This document shows, in pieces, positions 1 through 10,566 of a DNA stretch of 52,338 bases; the stretch's first letter is position 1, and the number at the start of each line of letters is the position of its first letter. The position numbers were made by a program, and so were the translations under genes. The notes under the pieces are model-generated. The model ran no database searches and was not told where the DNA came from. It was given only the letters and a program-made list of their open reading frames with translations. This DNA is from Strigomonas culicis. Taxonomy: Eukaryota > Euglenozoa > Kinetoplastea > Trypanosomatida > Trypanosomatidae. The stretch is taken from NCBI GenBank assembly GCA_000482145.1, contig AUXH01000057.1, positions 1-52,338 of the forward strand, in the 5' to 3' direction.

Positions 1-1157
1 CGTCAACAAGAGAAGGAAAGGAACTTTCAATACTGTGCATAGGATTCATAATAATTCAATTTATACTTTGCCAGTATAAACTAAAAATATTTAAAAAAAC
101 ATTATCTTTTACTTGAAAACAAATACGAAAAAAAAAAAACAGAAACAAAAACGAAGTTACTTCATATGAAAATGAAAAAGGGAAGATACTAACACAGTTC
201 GAGAAACGATGTTTCTGAATTTATTATTTATCATTCTCAAACGTTATTTTTTATTATTACTATAATTACATACAAATAACTGAAATGCTTTTTTTTATTA
301 TAGGCAAAAAAAAAAGATTACAGTATAACATAACAGAAAGAAATACCTACAGGACCTAAGCATGGTTTTAATCGTTCCGTAGGAAAAGTGAAAAAAAATG
401 TAGCACACCGTGTTTCCATCGTTCTCAAAATCATCAAAACGCAAATAAGAAAGAAAAACAAAAACAATACTCCATGGAGACAGAAGACGAAAAAACAAAT
501 ATGCTTTTTATTTCTCTTTAGACCTTCTCATTTCCATCGTCTTCATTGTTTCAATTGTTGTTTTGATAGTTGTCTTGCAATAACGATAAAAGTCAGAGAA
601 GAAAACCCGTTTTTATAAAAAGAGAATTTAGAAACACTAAAATATTTAAAAAACAGCGGGGAGAGGAAAATGGGAAAAAAAAAGAATTGAACACTAGTAA
701 AATAGAAAAAAGAAGATATAACACACGCAAAAAAAAAAAGGATTACTTTTTACATGTATCTAGTATTTGACCTTGTGTTACACTCCTTGTTAAAAAAAAA
801 AAAGAAGACAGAAAGAAAAAAAAAAGAAACGTCTCTGATCTCATTGATGAAAGAGAAATCAATACGGAATACAGAACAGAAGAGAATAATAATAAAAAAA
901 AAACATCTTCCATTGCGCTTTTATAACACAATATTTAATAAAAAGATGTGGGGAAAACTAAGGAAAGGAGATATAAGAAGGTGAGTGTATACTCACAACA
1001 ATGCTACTATACCTTTTTCCTTCGTTCTTTTTTTTTTTTGATATAAAACTGTATTACGTGGATTACTACAGAAACGTTTCTTACTAAGCAAAAAAAAAAA
1101 GCACACACAAACATATATATGTATATATATGACCACTATTTTTGTTTTGTGCGTGTG
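1..1157. other. Spacer downstream of member 1
   Basis: AT-rich 3' flank of member 1 with many A8-A11 runs on the plus strand (T-runs on the coding strand). Positions 757-790 weakly resemble stretches near 6221-6270 and 12365-12410, downstream of members 4 and 7. A short TA-rich patch lies at 1112-1131. No gene seen. Confidence 0.6.
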
Positions 1158-2072
1158 TTAGTAAGACTTTCTATTGTGAAAGGCGTGCACAAACTCGGTA
1201 CTCTCCGTGAAGCAGACAAGCGAATGGCGCCGAGAGGACGGCTTCATGTACGAAGGACTGTCGCTGCGGCGCTGTGGGAGCGGCTTGTAGTAGTACTCCG
1301 GCTTTGCCTGTCCCTTCTTGTACTTACTGCCAGTGGCCACTGTGCGGGCCCCTTGTGGGAGCAAAGGGAGACTGCTGCTGGCAGGCGTCAGAAGCACCGT
1401 GCCTGTCATGCTCTGCTGCTCGTAGGCGGGCATATCGAGATAGTAAAAGTCGCTATCCGCCGTGCCGACGCTCCTCTCACACGCTTCGTTCTGCCTCAGA
1501 GAAAAGAACTCGGCGTCCTCCGTCGCCGGCTGCGTCGCCGTGACGGAAGCCAGCTCCACCGGCTGCCGGTCCCCTGACGTCGCTCCGGTCGCCCACTGCG
1601 CGGCCTGCGTTAGGATCTCATCGCTGAAGAAGGAGACCGGCGACGGCGCCGACCGCCGAGGAGCGCCCTCCCATGGCGAGAGAATGACGTTGACGCTCGC
1701 GTCATCCGGCGGCCGCGGCGGCGGTGCCGGCCCCTCCGCGAGCTGCGGCAGCGTCGCGGCGCCGCTGCTGGTGCTGCGGTCGTTCGTGAGGCCGCTCTCG
1801 CGCATCTGGATGGCGGAGCTGCACCGGTGGTAGAAGAGCCGACCGGTCAGGACCCGCTCGTCGTCCTCGCGCGCGGCGGCCTCGAAGAAGCTGCAGCTCG
1901 CCTGAAAGGACGGCAGCGACCTGCACTCGACAAGGAAGCGGCCCGTGGCGCCGTGCGGCGCGGTTGGCGGAGCGGCCGCCTGCGACGCTAACTCGGAGGC
2001 CGAGTCATCACCGTCGCGGCGACAGAAGCGGGGGAGCGACGGCACGACGGGTGGGGTCGGTGTGCAGTACAT
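1158..2072 (-). CDS. Array member 1, box F protein (304 aa)
   Basis: Unrecognised family protein, complete. The head is about ten residues longer than in typical members, but L-P-R-F-C-R-R followed by G-D-D-S (residues 13-24) matches box A. Box B is at 48-64 (V-E-C-R-S-L-P-S-F, then S-F-F-E). A segment N-V-I-L-S-P near 128-133 and D-F-Y-Y-L-D-M near 208-214 match member 6. The C terminus has Y-Y-Y-K-P-L, then a full box F1 (268-279) and box F2 (281-297), with S-L-V-C-F at 284-288. R-R-H-S (281-284) fits a PKA-type kinase site directly beside the V-x-F core. The start is the only ATG ahead of box A. PP1 docking is inferred from the motif only. Confidence 0.82.
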   Translation of the reverse strand: MYCTPTPPVVPSLPRFCRRDGDDSASELASQAAAPPTAPHGATGRFLVECRSLPSFQASCSFFEAAAREDDERVLTGRLFYHRCSSAIQMRESGLTNDRSTSSGAATLPQLAEGPAPPPRPPDDASVNVILSPWEGAPRRSAPSPVSFFSDEILTQAAQWATGATSGDRQPVELASVTATQPATEDAEFFSLRQNEACERSVGTADSDFYYLDMPAYEQQSMTGTVLLTPASSSLPLLPQGARTVATGSKYKKGQAKPEYYYKPLPQRRSDSPSYMKPSSRRHSLVCFTESTEFVHAFHNRKSY

Positions 2073-3066
2073 GGTGAGTAGATCAATTAGATATAGGTAT
2101 ATAGATATAGAGAGAGCTATATGTATATAAGCATAATACTATGGGTAGATTGAGGACGTGTGGAGGAGAGCAGAGATTACCAGAGTTATAAAAGGATAGA
2201 ATATTTAGTGAGGATCTTGTCTTCAACGCAGAGGTCGTTACTTGACTGCTTCCGTTAGTGCAGAGAGGAGAGAGCTCGTTTACATAACACTTGGAATAGT
2301 AAAAGACAAACGTAAATAATGCTCTTACATTCATACTATTTTCTTTTCTAACACAACAGAGACAACAAACAGAGTAAAAGAAGTGAAAAATCAAATAACA
2401 AGAAGTAACTTATTAGAGTACGTCTGCAATGTCGGTAAACCGGACGAACGACGGAACCGCAGAGTGTAACAGTGAGTATTATTGAACATCTTATTGAAAG
2501 AAAAGAGGTAAGAAAGAACCTAAAGACAATAAAAAAGGAATAACGAAAGTGCCCTTTTATCAAACATAAAGCGAAAATAAAAAAAGGTAAATAAAATAAA
2601 AAAAGAATCAAACAAAAAACTGTAAATGATACATTTGGAAACAACGTACATTCCGGTTTTTTTTTTTTTGCAAACGATGCGCTTCAACAGCATCTCAGCA
2701 ATTACTCTCGAGTGTATATTATTATTACTAGATCATACTCTTCAGTTATGCTCATAAAATGCAACTAAAAAAAAAGGGTGGTTGAAATACTCACCACAGT
2801 AAAACATGATAAAAACGCTGTATTTGAAACCTTACTGAAAAAAAAATGGGAAACGGTATCCTCTCATCATTTCCGAAGGAAAAAAAAAAGAAACGAAAAA
2901 AAAAACACAATACGATGATACAAACACAAGAAATGATACTATACGTGATTATAGAACAAACTTTCGAAAGAGACAAACGGACATATAAGTGAACAAAAAA
3001 AAAAGATGCATATATTATTAACACGATGCGTGAAGAAAACAAGCAAAAAAAAAAGGGAATCTAATT
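2073..3066. other. Spacer between members 1 and 2
   Basis: AT-rich, no gene. Positions 2425-2455 (with CTGCAATGTCGGTAAA) resemble 5885-5915 in the spacer between members 3 and 4, so the two spacers share ancestry. A T-run at 2658-2668 is unusual in lying on the plus strand. Confidence 0.6.
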
Positions 3067-3869
3067 TCATGTGTTCAGTATGATCTTCTGTTCCCTTGTT
3101 ACAGTTACGAAGTCGGTAATGGCCGTGAAGCTCACGGCTGCGGAGGGAAGGAGAGAGAAGGGCTCTGTTTGCGTTTCTTCTGCATTGCGGATCATGAATG
3201 GGGTAGCCTCGTCGCCCTGCTAGAGTGAAAGGGGTATGTGCCTCACAGCTGATCCGCCGCTACCACCCTGAACTCACTCGCATTGGGTAATGCTGCCGCG
3301 CAAAGCGCTGCAACACCGTTCGCCTCCACGGTGCAGTGGACCCCGTGCACCTCCGTGATGCTGTCCGCTCCCCTCTCGTCCTGCGTGTGCGCCCGCGTCG
3401 GCGAGCCGCCGTGTTGCATCCCAGCGCAAAAATATTCGCTCGTAAAGCAGGAGAACGGACCCACAGCTGACGGTCGCCGCGCGCCGGTGGAGGGGGGGCC
3501 CGCGAGATTGACCGCGCGAGCAGCGGCGAGCCGGTCGTACGGCGTCCCCTCCTCCGCCGCGGTCTGCTCCATCCGCGGCCGCACGTCCGCCGTGGACACG
3601 GCAGCGCCCCACGTGCCGCTGCCGCTCTGCTCCAGGGGCGCGACAGAGGGGAGGGAGGGGCTGCGGCCTGCGGCGGGATGCATCGCACAGCCTTCACTTT
3701 GGACGTCCAATGCACCGCACTGTGCAGAAACGGTGGAGAGCGCCTGGGTAGATGGACCGAACAGACCACTGCGGCTGCTGGGCGTCTGTCGGTCGGCCGC
3801 CGCCGGCGGCAGCGCGCACTGGTCCGAGTCATTCGCGCTCCGGTGTAACAGGTACAGTGATTTTGGCAT
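3067..3869 (-). pseudogene. Array member 2, C-terminally frameshifted copy
   Basis: The open part (3243-3869, 208 aa from the ATG at 3869) begins MPKSLYLLHR and is closest to members 4 and 7 in the head and to member 4 throughout (S-L-P-S-V-A-P-L-E, G-A-A-V-S-T, A-E-E-G-T-P, V-A-A-D-Q-L). Translation stops right after A-D-Q-L. The missing C terminus is still present downstream in another frame: at about 3067-3200 one reads N-A-E-E-T-Q-T-E-P-F-S-L-L, then V-S-F-T-A-I-T-D-F-V, matching member 4 (V-E-E-T-Q-I-A-P-F-S-L-L and V-C-F-T-A-S-T-E-F-V). So at least one indel and a stop separate the body from box F2. It is either a pseudogene or a box-less short protein. Confidence 0.75.
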
Positions 3870-4703
3870 GTTGCGATGTGTGTGGTGGTCCACCGTATGG
3901 AGAGGCGTTAGAGAGATGTATATACACAAGAAAAGAGACAAATACTGTCTTTTAGGTGGAGAGAAGAGCGTCAGGGGAAAGAACAAAACCAAAATGAAAG
4001 CATCTCGTGATGATGAAAGATTTCAGGTGTGCAACTATTATTAGTGTCAAGGAAAGATTTGCAAACGAATATATCAACGAAAAAAGAGAGAATTCCCTAC
4101 TATTCATATTCTCCTTGTCAAGGCACTGAAAAAGAACAACACCAGCAAAAAGAGTGAAAAGAATAAAGGGCAACAAACCCCTATTTACGTAACACGGTGT
4201 TATTAGCTTTAAAAAAAAAAAACAGAATCACAATAGATTGTGTTGTTAAATATTATCATATATCTTTTGAGAGAAAAGGAAACACTATAGAAAGAAATAA
4301 ATGAAAACGAATAGTCTACATAATTGTTTTTTACGCCTCTACACCTCTTCTCATTTATTTCCCCTTAATGACTCCATTAAGAAAAAGATTAGAAGTGAAA
4401 GAGAAAACTGTTTAGAATTACATGAAGCAAAGAAAAAGACACTCACTGTAAACAAAAAGCACAAAAAGCATTACTGACGGGGATTACAGATACTAACAAA
4501 AAAAAAAAGAAGAAAACACACGACAATAAGTAGAACATTCCCAAAAAGATGAAAGAAGAAACGTTTACCGTATTTGTACCCTGTTCCTCTCCAAAAGCAG
4601 TGGTTGTTTCTCGTGCGAATAACGCAATAATCCGCATATGCGTTTAAACTGTTAAAAAATATTAAAAAAAAGACAACAGAGACAATAATAAGAAACAAAT
4701 AGG
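3870..4703. other. Spacer between members 2 and 3
   Basis: AT-rich. The part just upstream of member 2 (3870-3960) aligns with the leader of member 7 (13848-13905), showing that the 5' flank was copied with the gene. No gene seen. Confidence 0.6.
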
Positions 4704-5555
4704 TTATACATGTATGTATTTAAGAGTGATCACGAGTCCCCCACGACGTTTTTGTCCGCCACCTGCGAGGGCCGCTGTGCAGACGGCTGCATGTAAGACG
4801 GACTGTCGCCGCGGCGCGTGGGGTAGGGCGGTGGTGCTCCCTTGGCTCTGGATTCGCAGCGCGCTGTTCTCCCTCGTCGCACCAGCACCTCGTTGCGGAG
4901 CAGAGGGGCGACTGAGCTGCGCCACCTCCATCTGATCCGCAGCCGTCATTCTAACCTCGCTGACGTTTTGAAAGTATGCTGCGCAGAGCGGTGCACCACT
5001 GGTGTTCTCCGTATTGCAGTGCGCATCTTGGCCCTCCCGCATGAAGTGCGTTGACAGGCTCGTCGTTGGGTCCTCATGTATCTCCGGCACCGCCAGTGGA
5101 TTCGATTTGCGTGCGGTTTTGTGAGCACCCACGTCGGAGTCATTCAACAGTGGAGAGACGACGGACAGCCTGCGCATGTTGTCGGCAGGGCGCAGACTCT
5201 GAATACCTTCTACGAGCTCCGTCGGCCCTTTCTGCGGCACAACCGTCGGGGCCGCGATGTGCACGTCCCTCATAGACACGCTCTGCCTGCTGCCGCTAAG
5301 GTCGCTGTCGCTTCCTGTAAGCATCATCACGCATGGTTCCGACATGCTGCAGTAAAGGGAGCGTCCCGCCGCGTGCTCTCCGGTGATGCACTCGTAATAG
5401 TTGAGCATGTCCGTGAAGGACAAGGGAGAGGTGTACTCGAGGAGAGAGCTCCCCGTGGCGCTGGGCAGTGCGGTCATCTGAGGGACTTTCAGAGACGGCG
5501 CCACACTCTCCGAGTCATCATTGTACCACATAGAGAGGTGAGACATGGTGGACAT
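4704..5555 (-). CDS. Array member 3, C terminus out of frame (283 aa)
   Basis: The start is MSTMSHLSMW with N-D-D-S at 12-15 standing for box A; a second ATG three codons in is also possible. Residues 38-55 (L-L-E-Y-T-S-P-L-S-F, then L-N-Y-Y-E) are a diverged box B, closest to member 24. V-R-M-T-A-A-D-Q-M near 201-209 links it to members 2 and 4. Near residue 240 the frame departs from the family: the next frame reads P-P-P-Y-P-T-R-R-G-D-S-P-S-Y-M-Q-P-S, an excellent box F1, and stops at 4730, while the annotated frame reads unrelated sequence to 4704. The V-x-F core of box F2 is destroyed in both frames. It is a decayed or box-less member. Confidence 0.65.
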   Translation of the reverse strand: MSTMSHLSMWYNDDSESVAPSLKVPQMTALPSATGSSLLEYTSPLSFTDMLNYYECITGEHAAGRSLYCSMSEPCVMMLTGSDSDLSGSRQSVSMRDVHIAAPTVVPQKGPTELVEGIQSLRPADNMRRLSVVSPLLNDSDVGAHKTARKSNPLAVPEIHEDPTTSLSTHFMREGQDAHCNTENTSGAPLCAAYFQNVSEVRMTAADQMEVAQLSRPSAPQRGAGATRENSALRIQSQGSTTALPHAPRRQSVLHAAVCTAALAGGGQKRRGGLVITLKYIHV

Positions 5556-6537
5556 GGGGAGAGGTGGTAGTGATAGAGCTTCTATGCGAGTGGATGAAGT
5601 AGGTGCAGATCTATAAGGTATAGAAACAGCTATATATTTAAAAGCGCAATAGTATACGTAGATGGGTGAAAGGAGACAGAATAAGAGTGCAGCAGAGTGA
5701 CGAAACCATTGAATATTTAGCGAAGAACTGTGTGTTCAACGAATAGATCATTACTGCATAGCTTACATAAATGCAAAAAAAAGAAGATGATGCTTTAATA
5801 TTCAGACCTTTTTTTTTTAAACAAAACAAAAAAGAGAGAAAACAAAAAGAGCAAAGGTTGTGGAAACTATAAAAATGATACTCCTATTGTTACATGTCCG
5901 CAATGGCAGTAAATCAGATGGCATGTGCATCTGCAGATGAGATTTCAGAGTATTGTCCAATTTATTATTAATGGAAAGAAAGAATCACACGCAAACAAAA
6001 AAAAAAACGAATTACTCAACAGAGTGATGTGAAATGGTAGAAAAAAAAAGAATGATGTAGTGGAATCAAATGTAGGAAAATGAATTATTAGCAAAAGGGT
6101 AAAAAAAAAACATCCAAAAAGCAAGGTACATACATGATAAAATGAAAACAAAAGAGAGAAATTAAATTAGTTAAAAATAAAAACAAATGTAGTGTTAAAA
6201 AAAAAAGTACTAGATTCCATATATATAGTTTGACCTTGCGTTGCGTAGTTGCAGGACAAAAAAAAACGGCAAGAGTACAAAACATCACTGACGGAATTGA
6301 CGTAAAACACGAAAAAGAAAGCATTAAATATCATTGATCGTTGTGTAACGGCATTCTGGAGAATAATTATAGACAAAATGCGGCGTAGTAAAGGGTGAAA
6401 AACAAAGCCCACACTCCCAAAATAATGATACATTAGACCTGTTTTCTTTTTCTTTTGTTTGTTTAGTGCTATTCTTCACTCAGCTGAATCAGGAAATACA
6501 ACTTCTTCACAGGAACTCATAGGTACGCATGCGGGAG
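5556..6537. other. Spacer between members 3 and 4
   Basis: AT-rich with many A8-A10 runs. Positions 5885-5915 resemble 2425-2455. Positions 6221-6270 (TTTGACCTTGCGTTGC, then GGCAAGAG) resemble 12365-12420 downstream of member 7. No gene seen. Confidence 0.6.
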
Positions 6538-7374
6538 TCAGGAGGCCCTGGAACTGTGCGCGCCAGACACGAATTCGGTACTAGCCGTGAAGCAAACCAC
6601 TGATGCGCCACGGGGAAGCAGCGGCCGGTGAACGCTGCTTTCGGCGCAGCACTGCGGAAGTAAGAGAGAAAAGGGCGCTATTTGTGTTTCCTCCACATAG
6701 TGGGCACTGTCAGGGGGCCGGCGGACGTCAGCAACTCCCAACTGATCTGCAGCGGCCACGCCGTCGTCGCCGATGTTGGGTAGCTGCGTCGCGCCGGGCG
6801 CGGCACCACCGCGCTCCTCCATATTGCAGTGCGCCCCCTGCGCCGCCGTCATGGGGTGCGCGGACGTGGCTCCCGCCGCCCCCTCCTGAGTATCTATTGG
6901 CTTTCGCACGGTCGCTCGTTGTGCCGCGTAGCAAAACCACTCGCTGCTGAGGCCCGTGAAGGGACGGGACGCAGACCGTCGCCGCACAGTGCCCGCTGCA
7001 GGCAGCAGCCGATTGGCCTCCTGAATGTCCGCTAGCCGTCTGTGAGGGGTACCCTCCGCCACCCCCACTGTCTGCTGCGGGAGCTGCGCATATCCCGTGG
7101 ACACAGCAGCACCGCACGCGCCGCTCCCGCTCCGCTCGACGGGCGCGATAGAGGGGAAGGAGAGGCGGTGGCTCGCGGCGGCCTCCGCCGCATCGCCCAC
7201 CTTCTCCCAGTCCACCACACCGTAGCGGTGATACACGGCCAACAGCGTGCGGACGGATGGACAGAGATCCTGTGCGTCATGGCGGTTTTTCCATCCGTCG
7301 TCCGCCACCGGCGGCAGCCTCCACCCACCAGTGTCATCCGTGCGGTGGCGTGGGGGGTGTAGCGGTCGAGGCAT
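6538..7374 (-). CDS. Array member 4, box F protein (278 aa)
   Basis: Complete member with an MPRPLHPPRH head and T-D-D-T-G-G-W at 12-18, matching T-D-D-S-G-G-W in member 7. The ATG at 7374 is chosen because this head is shared with members 2 and 7; upstream in-frame codons translate the pyrimidine-rich leader into Phe/Ser/Leu and are not conserved. The middle (S-F-P-S-I-A-P-V-E near 72-80, G-A-A-V-S-T near 88-93, A-A-A-D-Q-L near 207-212) is the intact version of member 2. F1 is weak, but F2 is good: S-V-V-C-F-T-A-S-T-E-F-V at 258-269. Conserved boxes C-E are not evident. Confidence 0.8.
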   Translation of the reverse strand: MPRPLHPPRHRTDDTGGWRLPPVADDGWKNRHDAQDLCPSVRTLLAVYHRYGVVDWEKVGDAAEAAASHRLSFPSIAPVERSGSGACGAAVSTGYAQLPQQTVGVAEGTPHRRLADIQEANRLLPAAGTVRRRSASRPFTGLSSEWFCYAAQRATVRKPIDTQEGAAGATSAHPMTAAQGAHCNMEERGGAAPGATQLPNIGDDGVAAADQLGVADVRRPPDSAHYVEETQIAPFSLLLPQCCAESSVHRPLLPRGASVVCFTASTEFVSGAHSSRAS

Positions 7375-8607
7375 AGTGACAGGACGAGAGGCAGCGCGCG
7401 GGATGGAAGCGTTCCTGTTGAGATGGGTGTACAGAAGGAGAAAAAAAAGGAAAAAAAAGGAAAAACTGTCGGTGAGGTCGAGGGAGGAGAGAGAATGGCA
7501 GCCTTCATTACTTGTGCAGGGAAAGAGGTACAAATATATACGTCAGGGGAAATATCGAAAGAAAAAGAAAGGTATGCACTTACACTTATATCTTCCTTGT
7601 AAAAAATACCGAGGAACAAAAATACGAAAAAAACGATGAAGCGAAAACAAAAACAAAATACGAAAATGCAAAAAGTAGTGTTGTTCAGCCCTTTTAAACC
7701 CCTTTCCGCACGCAAACGAGAGAAATGGTCCAATAAATAATAATGAGTCGCATGAAGTAAATTGAAGAGAGAAAAAAGAAACAAAACCAAGATATATTAC
7801 TAACAACAATAAAAACTACCGAGGATCGTTCATTTAAGAACATTTTTACTTTTTTTTTTCTTTACCTCTGCAATACCCAATGTTACAGCTAATTCGATAG
7901 TGACATCAGTTACAAAAGAAGTGAGAGCAAACTTACCAGTGAAAAAAGAACTCTACAAAAAGTAAGTATGAACAACAGAATACCTATTATCTCCTCATGT
8001 ATGCATTAGTAGGAATGAGGACATGAGAAAAAAAAATGAAAATAGAGCATCGAAAGAAAACAAAAAGAAACGCGCACAACGAAGCAAAGCAAGACTGCAA
8101 AGATTTTCTAAAGGTACAAAGAAAATATGATATATTTTTCACAAGTATTGAATTCTACATCCGCGAAGCAGATGCCTCGAAAAAGGTTGCCTTATTATAC
8201 TTACTATTATTTTTTAGTGAATCTCTTCATGTACGTTAGAATGAATTAAAGATTACAATAATAAATAATGATTGCGGGCGTAATGTGAAAAATACAAATC
8301 AAAAAAAAAGTAAAACAAATATGAGAAAAGGAAAGCCTTGGTCAAAAAAAAAAGAAGGATAAAAAAGTAAAAAATGTATCAAGAAAAAAAAAAGCAAAAT
8401 ACTTTTCTACTATACCTATATACCTATTTCGCCAGGTTTTATATAAACCAGAGCAAGCAATAACATCAAGAGCAACAAATCTCTCCAGCATTATTGAAAA
8501 GAGCGAAATAAGTACATAGTATACAACAAGTCCAAAAAAAAAAAACATGTAAAGAGCATCCTACTTTCGTATCACTATATATATTTCTGCCAGAGCCCAT
8601 GTGTGAA
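7375..8607. other. Spacer between members 4 and 5
   Basis: AT-rich, about 1.2 kb. On the coding strand a strong T/C tract (complement of 7440-7470) precedes member 4 and is a candidate trans-splicing signal. No gene seen. Confidence 0.6.
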
Positions 8608-9444
8608 TCAGGAAAGCCTCGAATTGTGAAAGCCAGGCACAAACTCCGTACTGGCTGTGAAGCAAACCGCTGATCGGCCGCGCGCACGCAGCCGGGGGTG
8701 GGTGGGGCACTCGGCGCGGCGCTGCGGCAGTGAGAGAGCGGAGGGCCGTGTTAGGATGCTCTCCGTTGTGTGTGGCACATCTCCGCCACGGGCGTGCCTC
8801 TCTGTGCTGTCATGGCTGTGGCGGCGGGCCTCCGCCGCTTGCACCGGACACAGCGTGAACGCTTCCAATTCCTCCGTCACAGTCTGCGCCGAAGCAAGAG
8901 GGACCACCGCCGCGTGCCCCCCCGCCGCCTCGCCGCCCGCTGTGGTTACGCTTGAGGGTGTCCCCTGCACCGCGTCGTAGAAACCATCGTCGCTGTCGCT
9001 GGACCCCTGCGACCAGCCAGACAGCCGGCGCGCGCCGTCCGGGGGCCGGAAGGCGACGTAGGCATCCAGGAGCTCGGCGAGGCGCTGCGGTGGCGCGGGC
9101 GGCCCGTCCACCGACGGCAGCGAGAGCGACATGTCCCTATCACACAAGGCTTTGCTACTGCTGACGTCGCTGAGGCTCGTGAGGCCACCCTCCGACAGCG
9201 CGCGGCCGGCAGGCGAAGGGTAGAAGAGGCTGCCGAAGGAAGGCAGCAGCGGCGCGCTCAGCCGTCCGCCGGACAGCAGCTCGTCCACGGCGCACCGCTC
9301 GTGGGAGGGGGGCGGTTGCGGTGAGGTCGGACACGAAAGGCTAGGGCACTTTTTGGGGCTCTGCGCGCCTTCTTTTGCCGCATGTCGCGCGCACATACCG
9401 GCGTCCGCCGTCGCGCGCCGAGGGCGGTAGACAAACGTTGACAT
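8608..9444 (-). CDS. Array member 5, box F protein (278 aa)
   Basis: Complete. The head MSTFVYRPRR is not a standard box A; the ATG at 9444 is the first downstream of the pyrimidine-rich leader. L-L-P-S-F-G-S-L-F-Y (66-75) is a reduced box B. Y-V-A-F-R-P-P-D-G-A-R-R-L (129-141) is shared with member 9 (V-V-F-R-P-P-D-R-A-R-R-L) and, weakly, member 7. S-S-D-S-D-D-G-F-Y (148-156) is an acidic Ser cluster like box C. R-R-H-S-H-D-S lies at 207-213. F1 is poorly kept, but F2 reads R-S-A-V-C-F-T-A-S-T-E-F-V with the V-x-F at 260-262. Confidence 0.8.
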   Translation of the reverse strand: MSTFVYRPRRATADAGMCARHAAKEGAQSPKKCPSLSCPTSPQPPPSHERCAVDELLSGGRLSAPLLPSFGSLFYPSPAGRALSEGGLTSLSDVSSSKALCDRDMSLSLPSVDGPPAPPQRLAELLDAYVAFRPPDGARRLSGWSQGSSDSDDGFYDAVQGTPSSVTTAGGEAAGGHAAVVPLASAQTVTEELEAFTLCPVQAAEARRHSHDSTERHARGGDVPHTTESILTRPSALSLPQRRAECPTHPRLRARGRSAVCFTASTEFVPGFHNSRLS

Positions 9445-9650
9445 GGGCAATGGGGATATCAACTGTACACAAATATAGATGAGAGAGAAACCCTGTCCAT
9501 GAGGAGCAGTGAGGAGAGATGTAGGAGAAAGGGGGGGTTCTATCAAGAAAAGGAAACACTCCACTTGTAGTGTAGATCATTAGTCTCGCATAAGCTCTTT
9601 TCTTCCCTTGTCTGGCTTCCTGAAACACGTAAAGAGGAGAATATATCACG

Positions 9651-9666
9651 TATATATATATATATA
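9651..9666. repeat. TA dinucleotide tract
   Basis: Eight TA units, about 200 bp upstream of the member 5 start. Confidence 0.9.
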
Positions 9667-10503
9667 ACAAAAATACTATATCATTATGTCGGTTAGTCAA
9701 AACAAAACATCTAAAAAATGAGACTCTTTAAAAAATTAAACAGAAGGGTATACCATTTGCGGAAGGGGAACATTACAAAAACGTTTTGCGTAAGAAGGAT
9801 CACTGCAAAGAAAGAAGAGAAATAAAAACTGATAAAAAAAAAGAAAACTAAGTAAAACTACAAAACAAAACAACAACGGAGAAGATTCAGTCCTTGCAGA
9901 ATCTTCTTTTAAGTATGTACAATGATGTTCATTTCTCCTATTGAGTGCACCTGTTGGAAGAACAGTTAATTACGGAGAGGAATAGGACTTTTAGCAAAGA
10001 AGGTGAAACCGAATATGGTACAACAAATTGCTCACGGTGGTTGAAAAAAAAATCAAAAGCACCATCCACGAATCATTACAATACGAAAAAGAAAGAAAAT
10101 ATTTGGTTTAAACCCGAAAACAAAAACGGATATTAAAAGGCAGCAAATCAAGGTAAACTCATACTCCTCCATAACGTGTAGTCCATATTCGAAATCTACT
10201 GTTATCGAAGAAAATGCTTCTTCTTCGCATCATACCAATACTATCTGTAGGGTGATGTTAGTTAATTGTATTTTAAGAGTATCAATAAAAACAGATTTAT
10301 AACTGATGAGACGGAAAGAGTGATACAAAAGAAACATCAGTTACATTTTGAGTCAAGAGTCTAAAGCGATACCATCAAAGCTAAAAAAAAGAGAATATTA
10401 TCTCTGATGGTACGAAAAGACAGATAATTCATGCGGCCTACAGCAGAGAAAAGAAAAAACAAAAAGAACTAGTAAATGGCATTGCACTCTGGAACCACTA
10501 TAG

Positions 10504-10532
<29 letters not shown>
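10504..10532. repeat. TA dinucleotide tract (29 bp)
   Basis: Uninterrupted TA run ending about 35 bp beyond the stop of member 6, so it should lie within its 3' UTR. Confidence 0.95.
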
Positions 10533-10535
<3 letters not shown>

Positions 10536-10566
10536 GCACGTGCCACAGGGTCTCTCTGAACGCTAT

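Larger units (their letters stand above)
9445..10566. other. Spacer between members 5 and 6
   Basis: AT-rich. It holds two TA dinucleotide tracts (9651-9666 and 10504-10532, listed separately) and nothing that looks coding. Confidence 0.6.
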
